From contig JADGHA010000117.1 of assembly GCA_019689695.1 (NCBI GenBank), positions 1-10,442 on the forward strand: 10,442 nucleotides of DNA. Direction: 5' to 3'. Made by a program: the position numbers and the translations under genes. Shown here piece after piece: positions 6,082-10,442 of the stretch (positions are counted from its first letter, which is position 1; each line of letters opens with the position of its first letter). Source of the DNA: Micromonosporaceae bacterium (GTDB lineage: Bacteria > Actinomycetota > Actinomycetes > Mycobacteriales > Micromonosporaceae). A model generated the notes under the pieces. The model was given only the letters and a program-made list of their open reading frames with translations, searched no databases and was not told where the DNA came from.

Positions 6082-6098
6082 ATACTCTGGAGGCGGTC

Positions 6099-6950
6099 AT
6101 GACGACGACGCTGATCACCGGGGTCACCGGTGCGGTCGGCAGCCGGTACGCCCGGCGGCTGCTGGCGGACCCGGACCGTGCGGTGCGGGTGCTGGTCCGG
6201 GCCGAGGAGCAGGTGCCGCCGTGGTGGGACCTGGGCGCCAAGGTCATCACGGGCGACCTGCGCGACCTGGACGCGGTCAAGCGGGCGGTCGCCGGCGTGG
6301 ACGCGGTGGTCCACCTCGCCGCCGCGTTCCGCGGCGGTGTGTCGGACGAGGAGGCGATGGCGGTCAACCACGCCGCATCGGTCACCCTGGCCCGCGCCGC
6401 GCTCGCCGCCGGTGCGGCGCGGTTCGTCTTCGCCAGCACCACGCTGGTGTACGGGCCGGGGCGCGGCCGCCCGGCGCGCGAGGACGACGAGCCGATGCCC
6501 GGCCACGCGTACCCGGCCAGCAAGGTCGCGGCCGAGCGCGACCTGCTGCGGCTGCATCGCGACGAGGGCCTGCCGCTGCGCATCGTCCGGCTGGCCTTCG
6601 TCTACGGCGAGGGCGACCCGCATCTGGACTGGGTGCGCGGACCGGCCCGCTCGTGGCCGGCGCACCAGCGGCTGCAGGTGGTGCACCACGCGGACGTGGC
6701 GCAGGCGCTGACCCGGGCGCTGGACACCGACGGCGTGGACGGCCGGATCTACAACGTGGCGGACGACGCTCCGATCACCGCCTGGGACGTGCTGGCCCTC
6801 GGCGGCGAAGCGCCGGACGCCGCGGCAGCCGATCGCGCGCTGGACGATCCGTGGCAGGGCATCGCGGACACCACGCGGATCCGAGAAGAGCTCGGCTACC
6901 GGCCGACCTATCGAACTGTCTACGCCGCCCGGGACGCCGGGGCGATGTGA
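6099..6950 (+). CDS. NAD-dependent epimerase/dehydratase family protein (extended SDR)
   Basis: An extended-SDR enzyme of 283 residues. The cofactor-binding GVTGAVG (8-14) has the GxxGxxG pattern. GDLRD (52-56) and VVHLAA (70-75) are typical. The active site has Ser/Thr at 113-115 (ASTTLVYG) and YPASK at 138-142, with Y138 and K142. A later VRLAFVYG (163-170) is another family landmark. Relatives epimerise or dehydrate nucleotide sugars, or reduce other carbonyls. The protein is shorter than the 310-340 residues of sugar epimerases, so a sugar substrate is uncertain. The start is set by GGAGG 5 nt before the ATG. It is transcribed away from marR from a strong promoter that holds a probable MarR operator, which makes it the likely main target of that regulator. 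Confidence 0.9.
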   Translation: MTTTLITGVTGAVGSRYARRLLADPDRAVRVLVRAEEQVPPWWDLGAKVITGDLRDLDAVKRAVAGVDAVVHLAAAFRGGVSDEEAMAVNHAASVTLARAALAAGAARFVFASTTLVYGPGRGRPAREDDEPMPGHAYPASKVAAERDLLRLHRDEGLPLRIVRLAFVYGEGDPHLDWVRGPARSWPAHQRLQVVHHADVAQALTRALDTDGVDGRIYNVADDAPITAWDVLALGGEAPDAAAADRALDDPWQGIADTTRIREELGYRPTYRTVYAARDAGAM

Positions 6951-6970
6951 GCCGGCCCGCCCGGCACGCC

Positions 6971-6976
6971 TACCAT
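6971..6976 (+). promoter_or_regulatory. -10 box of a leaderless promoter for the HIT gene
   Basis: TACCAT ends 8 nt before the GTG at 6985, with no ribosome site in between. This matches leaderless promoters and is similar to the boxes before malY and the left-edge gene. The epimerase gene ends 34 nt upstream, so read-through is also possible. Confidence 0.45.
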
Positions 6977-6984
6977 GAAGCGCC

Positions 6985-7362
6985 GTGACCGAAAAATCCC
7001 CAGCCGCGTCCCGCTCGGAAGGCTGCCTGTTCTGCGGCATCGTGGCCGGCGACATCCCGGCGACCGTGGTGCGCGAGAGTGAGTCAACGCTCGCTTTCCG
7101 GGACATCAACCCGAAGGCGCCCCAGCACATCCTGGTGATCCCCAAGGCGCACTACGCCGACGTGGCCGCGCTCGCCGGCACCGATCCGGTGCTCGCCGGC
7201 GAGCTGCTGGCCGCGGTCGCCGAGGTCGCCGCCGGCGCCGGGCTCGCCGATGGGGGGTACCGGGTCATCTTCAACACCGGGCCGAACGCCGGCCAGGAGG
7301 TGGCCCACGTGCACGCGCACGTGCTGGGCGGCGCCCCGCTCGGGCCGATGGTCTGCCGGTGA
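6985..7362 (+). CDS. HIT-family (HINT-like) nucleotide-binding protein
   Basis: A 125-residue histidine-triad protein. HINT-type members hydrolyse purine nucleoside phosphoramidates such as AMP-lysine; the physiological role in bacteria is unsettled. The triad HVHAHV lies at 108-113, with H110 as the expected nucleophile. The N-terminal CLFCGIVAGDIP (14-25) has the CxxC of zinc-containing HINT relatives. FRDINPKAPQHILVIPKAHYAD (38-59) and FNTGPNAGQEVAHVHAHVLGG are classical landmarks. The GTG start has no ribosome site but a -10 box 8 nt upstream. It overlaps the next gene by one base, so the two are probably one operon. In many actinobacteria a HIT gene of this kind lies close to phoH. hinT would be a reasonable symbol, but orthology is not proven. 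Confidence 0.93.
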   Translation: MTEKSPAASRSEGCLFCGIVAGDIPATVVRESESTLAFRDINPKAPQHILVIPKAHYADVAALAGTDPVLAGELLAAVAEVAAGAGLADGGYRVIFNTGPNAGQEVAHVHAHVLGGAPLGPMVCR

Positions 7363-8738
7363 TGGACGCCCGCCCGAAGCTGGAGCGCCTGGTCCGGCGC
7401 CGGCAGGCGCAGTCGCGCATCCCGGCGCTCTCGGTGGCGCTGCACCGCGCCGACCGTCCGCTGTGGACATTCACGGTGGGGGTCTCGGGACGGGACACCC
7501 CGCTGGACGCCGGCACCCGATTCGCGGTCGGCTCGGTCACCAAGACATTCACCGCCGTCCTGGTGCTGCGCGCCCGCGACGACGGGCTGCTGGACCTGGA
7601 CGATCCGATCGGCAAGCACCTCGACGTTCCGGCGCACGAGCAGCTGACGATCCGGCGGCTGCTGTCGCACACCGCCGGCCTGCAGCGCGAGCCGCACGGC
7701 GACGTCTGGGACACCCTGGACGCCCCCGACCTGTCCGGGCTGCTCGCCGGATTGGCGCGAGCCGAGCGGGTGCTGCCGCCGGCCCGCCGCTTCCACTACT
7801 CCAACCTGGGCTTCGCCCTGCTCGGCCACCTGGCCGCCAAGGCGTACCGGACCAGCTGGGCGGAGGCGCTGGCGGAGAAGATCCTCAACCCGCTCGGGCT
7901 GGCCGCCACCACGGTCGGGCCCAGCGACCCGGCCGCGGTCGGGTACCTGGTCGACGCGTACTCCGACCATGCCCGGCCGGAGCCGGTGATGGACCTGCGC
8001 GGGGTGGCCCCGGCCGCGGCGCTGTGGAGCACCGCGACGGACATGGCCCGGTGGGCGGCGTTTCTGGTGGACCCCGCCGCGGTGGACCCGGACGGCGCGG
8101 TGCTGGGCCCGGACACGATCGAGGAGATGTGCTGGCCGCTGACCATGACCGACGGGACGCTCTGGGCGGCCGGCGTCGGTCTCGGCCCGTGGCTCATCCC
8201 CCAGGGCGATCCGGCCGACCGGGTGTTCCACGTCGGGCACGGCGGCGCGATGCCCGGCTTCCTCGCCGCCGTGTACGGCCGCCGCGGCGGTGACGGCACA
8301 CCGGGTGCGATGGGCTGTGCGGTGCTGGCCTCGTCGGGGACCGCCGACGGGGTGGACGCACTGGCGCACGAGCTGCTGAACACCGCGGTCGAGCAGGATC
8401 CGGCCGACATCGTGCCGTGGACGCCGGGCGAGCCACCGCCGGAGGAGTACCGCTCGGTGCTCGGGCACTGGTGGGGCGAGGGCTTCGAGTACGTGTTCAG
8501 CTGGCGGGAGGGAGCCCTACGGGCGAGTCGGGTCGGCGATCCGCCGGGACGGCCGCCTGCCGTGTTCGCCCCAATGCCGGACAATCCGGATGTTTTGCGC
8601 GGGATTTCCGGGCGGGAGGTCGGCGAGCTGCTGCGGCTGACCCGCGGCCCGGACGGCACCGTGGTCCGGATGCACTGGGCGACCTACCGGTTCACTCGCC
8701 GCCAGGAGACCTTCGACGGCGCGTCCCCCAGCACGTGA
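7362..8738 (+). CDS. Serine hydrolase, beta-lactamase/class C (PBP4*-like) family
   Basis: A 458-residue serine hydrolase of the beta-lactamase-related family, which includes esterases, D-amino-acid peptidases and class C beta-lactamases. The catalytic SVTK is at 58-61 (S58, K61), YSN at 146-148 (Y146), and HGG at 293-295 stands in for KTG. LLSHTAGL (100-107) and WSTATDMARWA (222-232) are further family signatures. Residues about 390-458 form a C-terminal extension rich in aromatic and beta-type segments, probably a small accessory beta domain. The N-terminus (MDARPKLERLVRRRQ) has no hydrophobic signal segment, so it is probably cytoplasmic. This argues against a resistance beta-lactamase and for an esterase or peptidase. 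The ATG at 7362 overlaps the HIT stop (TGATG). A GTG at 7359 is the alternative. The substrate is unknown. Confidence 0.9.
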   Translation: MDARPKLERLVRRRQAQSRIPALSVALHRADRPLWTFTVGVSGRDTPLDAGTRFAVGSVTKTFTAVLVLRARDDGLLDLDDPIGKHLDVPAHEQLTIRRLLSHTAGLQREPHGDVWDTLDAPDLSGLLAGLARAERVLPPARRFHYSNLGFALLGHLAAKAYRTSWAEALAEKILNPLGLAATTVGPSDPAAVGYLVDAYSDHARPEPVMDLRGVAPAAALWSTATDMARWAAFLVDPAAVDPDGAVLGPDTIEEMCWPLTMTDGTLWAAGVGLGPWLIPQGDPADRVFHVGHGGAMPGFLAAVYGRRGGDGTPGAMGCAVLASSGTADGVDALAHELLNTAVEQDPADIVPWTPGEPPPEEYRSVLGHWWGEGFEYVFSWREGALRASRVGDPPGRPPAVFAPMPDNPDVLRGISGREVGELLRLTRGPDGTVVRMHWATYRFTRRQETFDGASPST

Positions 8739-8806
8739 GCCGCGGCAGCCCGAGTTCGGGTGGTTTGCGAAGGCAGTGGGAGCCGCCACGGGATGGCCGG
8801 AGCCGA

Positions 8807-8828
8807 TACCATGGATGGAAGCCATCCA
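8807..8828 (+). promoter_or_regulatory. Possible phoH -10 box with an adjoining 7-bp inverted repeat
   Basis: TACCAT (8807-8812) fits a -10 box. TGGATGG (8812-8818) and CCATCCA (8822-8828) form a perfect inverted repeat around AAG, covering the expected transcription start. It could be an operator or a hairpin at the 5' end of the phoH transcript. The rest of the 133-bp gap between genes holds only a small CCCG/CGGG hairpin (8749-8760). Confidence 0.4.
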
Positions 8829-8871
8829 CGCCGAGACTTGAGAGCAGGTGCACAGGCCGCGCGGCCGACTC

Positions 8872-9927
8872 ATGACGGATAGTCCAGCAGACAGCGGGCA
8901 GACCCGGGTCCAGACCAAGATCACGGTGGTCAACCCGCAGATCATGGTGAGCCTGCTCGGCGCAGGCGACGAGCTGCTGAAACTGATCGAGCGCTCGGTC
9001 ACCAGCGACATCCTGGTCCGCGGCAACGAGATCACCATCACCGGCGCGCCGGCCGACAATGCCCTCGCCGAGCGCGTCTTCACCGAGCTGATCGAGCTGA
9101 TCGAGAAGGGCGAGACACTGACCACAGACGCCGTCCGGCGCACCGTCGGCATGCTCTCCGAGGGCACCTCGGAGCGCCCGGCCGAGGTGCTCACGCTCAA
9201 CATCCTGTCCCGCCGCGGACGCACCATCCGGCCCAAGACCCTGGGCCAGAAGCGCTACGTCGACGCGATCGACAACCACACCATCGTGTTCGGCATCGGC
9301 CCTGCCGGCACCGGCAAGACCTACCTGGCCATGGCGAAGGCGGTCCAGGCGCTGCAGGCCAAGCAGGTCAGCCGGATCATCCTCACCCGCCCGGCGGTCG
9401 AGGCGGGAGAGCGGCTGGGCTTCCTGCCCGGCACCCTGTACGAGAAGATCGACCCCTACCTGCGCCCGCTCTACGACGCGCTGCACGACATGATCGACCC
9501 GGACTCGATCCCGCGGCTGATGCAGAACGGGACGATCGAGGTGGCGCCGCTGGCGTTCATGCGCGGGCGCACGATCAACGACTCCTTCATCATCCTGGAC
9601 GAGGCGCAGAACACCACGCCCGAGCAGATGAAGATGTTCCTCACCCGACTCGGCTTCGGCTCGAAGATCGTGGTGACCGGCGACATCACCCAGATCGACC
9701 TGCCCGGAGGGACGAAGAGCGGCCTGCGCGTGGTGCGGGAGATCCTGGACGGCGTGCAGGACGTCCACTTCGCCCAGCTGAGCAGCTCGGACGTGGTGCG
9801 CCACCGGCTGGTCAGCGACATCGTCGACGCGTACGCCCGCTGGGATGCCAGCCAGGAGCAGTCGGCCCAGCCGGTCCACGCGGTCCCCGGGCGGGCCGCG
9901 CACGGGCGCGCGGGCCGGCGCAGGTAG
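8872..9927 (+). CDS. PhoH family protein (ATPase)
   Basis: A cytoplasmic P-loop ATPase of the PhoH/YbeZ family, linked to RNA metabolism and ribosome maturation with YbeY. The 351 residues include an N-terminal KH-like part (about 20-110) with GAGDELLKLIERS and VRGNEITITG. The ATPase domain has Walker A GPAGTGKT (143-150), LTRPAVEAGERLGFLPG (171-187), APLAFMRGRT (225-234), Walker B FIILDEAQN (239-247), and VTGDITQIDLP further on. The C-terminus (QPVHAVPGRAAHGRAGRRR) is a basic, low-complexity tail. I chose the ATG at 8872 because MTDSPADSGQTR gives a usual N-terminus. A GTG at 8848, behind a purine-rich GAGAGCAG, would add eight residues (MHRPRGRL) and has slightly better ribosome-site support. 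ybeY begins 17 nt downstream, and the pair is almost certainly co-transcribed. Confidence 0.95.
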   Translation: MTDSPADSGQTRVQTKITVVNPQIMVSLLGAGDELLKLIERSVTSDILVRGNEITITGAPADNALAERVFTELIELIEKGETLTTDAVRRTVGMLSEGTSERPAEVLTLNILSRRGRTIRPKTLGQKRYVDAIDNHTIVFGIGPAGTGKTYLAMAKAVQALQAKQVSRIILTRPAVEAGERLGFLPGTLYEKIDPYLRPLYDALHDMIDPDSIPRLMQNGTIEVAPLAFMRGRTINDSFIILDEAQNTTPEQMKMFLTRLGFGSKIVVTGDITQIDLPGGTKSGLRVVREILDGVQDVHFAQLSSSDVVRHRLVSDIVDAYARWDASQEQSAQPVHAVPGRAAHGRAGRRR

Positions 9928-9944
9928 CGACGGGACAGCCGGCC

Positions 9945-10442
9945 ATGTCCATCGAGATCGCCAACGAGTCGGGCGTCGAGGTCGACACCGACTCCGTGCT
10001 CGGCGTCGCCCGGTACGCCTTGGACCAGATGGGCGTCAACCCGCTCGCCGAGCTGTCCATCCTGCTCGTCGACGTGGACTACATGACCGAGCTGAACCAC
10101 CGCTGGATGGGCGGGGACGGGCCGACCGACGTGCTCGCCTTCCCGATGGACGAGGGCAGCGTCGACCACGGCCCGGGCGAGGCCGGCGGCGAGCCGGCGC
10201 TGCTCGGCGACATCGTGCTCTGCCCCGAGGTGGCCGCCAAGCAGGCCGCCAGCGCCGGGCACGGGACCGAGGACGAGCTGCACCTGCTGACCGTGCACGG
10301 GGCGCTGCACCTGCTCGGCTACGACCACGCCGAGCCGGAGGACGAGCGGGAGATGTTCGGGCTGCAGGCCCGGCTGCTGTCCAGCTGGCAGGCGACCCGG
10401 CGTAGCTCGGGCGCATCGCCGGGGCGGGTGGGGGAGTCACCG
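9945..10442 (+). CDS. ybeY: Endoribonuclease YbeY (3' end cut off by the window)
   Basis: YbeY is a zinc-dependent endoribonuclease needed for 16S rRNA maturation and 70S quality control. From the ATG at 9945, 166 codons are open to the window edge. ELNHRWMGGDGPTDVLAFPMDE (about 47-68) is the conserved first half of the family. HGALHLLGYDH (about 116-126) carries the three metal-binding histidines in the HxxxHxxxxxH pattern. An Asp/Glu- and Gly-rich loop (about 69-82) lies between. The core family length is already reached near SSWQATRR, so the remaining residues (SSGASPGRVGESP) are a C-terminal tail whose end is not visible. No strong ribosome site precedes the ATG. With a 17-nt gap after phoH, translation may depend on coupling. 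The usual next genes are a CorC/HlyC-like protein and era, outside the window. Confidence 0.95.
   Translation, partial: MSIEIANESGVEVDTDSVLGVARYALDQMGVNPLAELSILLVDVDYMTELNHRWMGGDGPTDVLAFPMDEGSVDHGPGEAGGEPALLGDIVLCPEVAAKQAASAGHGTEDELHLLTVHGALHLLGYDHAEPEDEREMFGLQARLLSSWQATRRSSGASPGRVGESP

Noticed and set aside
6989..8468. Long open frames on both strands opposite or out of frame with the HIT and hydrolase genes (for example 7152-8468 minus and 7250-8293 plus)
   Set aside because: Their products are Arg/Ala/Pro/Gly-rich with no recognisable motif, while the overlapping frames encode complete HIT and serine-hydrolase signatures.
1..10442. CRISPR arrays, insertion sequences, toxin-antitoxin or phage-defence genes
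   Set aside because: No regularly spaced repeats, transposase motifs, terminal inverted repeats or defence-protein signatures were seen. All large frames are accounted for by the listed genes.

Overview
The window looks like the chromosome of a high-GC actinobacterium. GC is very high, GTG starts are common, and several genes seem to be leaderless, with a -10 box (TAnnnT) 6-8 nt before the start codon. A Micromonosporaceae member such as Actinoplanes or a relative is my best guess, from the protein sequences and the gene order hrcA-dnaJ2-rsmE ... HIT ... phoH-ybeY. That assignment is inference.

Left part (1-3334). A minus-strand gene runs off the left edge; only its first 13 codons are visible. 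It diverges from a heat-shock/housekeeping block on the plus strand. hrcA, the CIRCE-binding repressor, has a near-perfect CIRCE operator about 40 bp ahead of its start. It is followed by dnaJ (type I, DnaJ2-like, all four zinc motifs present) and rsmE (16S rRNA m3U1498 methyltransferase). The 129-bp gap before rsmE is relatively AT-rich and carries short repeats around TTGCG.

Middle part (3335-6950). A 243-bp intergenic stretch rich in inverted repeats, probably terminators, separates rsmE from a convergent minus-strand group. In transcription order this group is a MarR-family regulator, a FabG-like SDR that overlaps it by ATGA, and a MalY/PatB-family PLP enzyme. Divergent from marR is an NAD-dependent epimerase-like gene. 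Its promoter is close to consensus (TTGACA-17-TAACGT) and holds a perfect 6-4-6 inverted repeat between and over the promoter boxes; part of the site recurs 21 bp downstream. This looks like a compact accessory metabolic module controlled by its own MarR protein. Its substrate cannot be read from the sequence.

Right part (6951-10442). A leaderless HIT-family (HINT-like) gene is followed, with a 1-nt overlap, by a serine beta-lactamase-family hydrolase without a visible signal peptide. phoH and ybeY come next; ybeY is still open at the right edge. PhoH (ATPase, predicted RNA metabolism) and YbeY (metal-dependent RNase for rRNA maturation) are a conserved pair that commonly precedes a CorC/HlyC-like gene and era.

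Overall this is a conserved protein-quality and ribosome-maturation block interrupted by an accessory MarR/SDR/MalY/epimerase module and a serine hydrolase. I see no CRISPR array, IS element, tRNA or rRNA. I found no clear sign of a wholly new defence or mobile system. The most original signals are regulatory: the MarR operator and promoter, the folded intergenic region at 3397-3550, and a short tandem duplication over the SDR stop codon.
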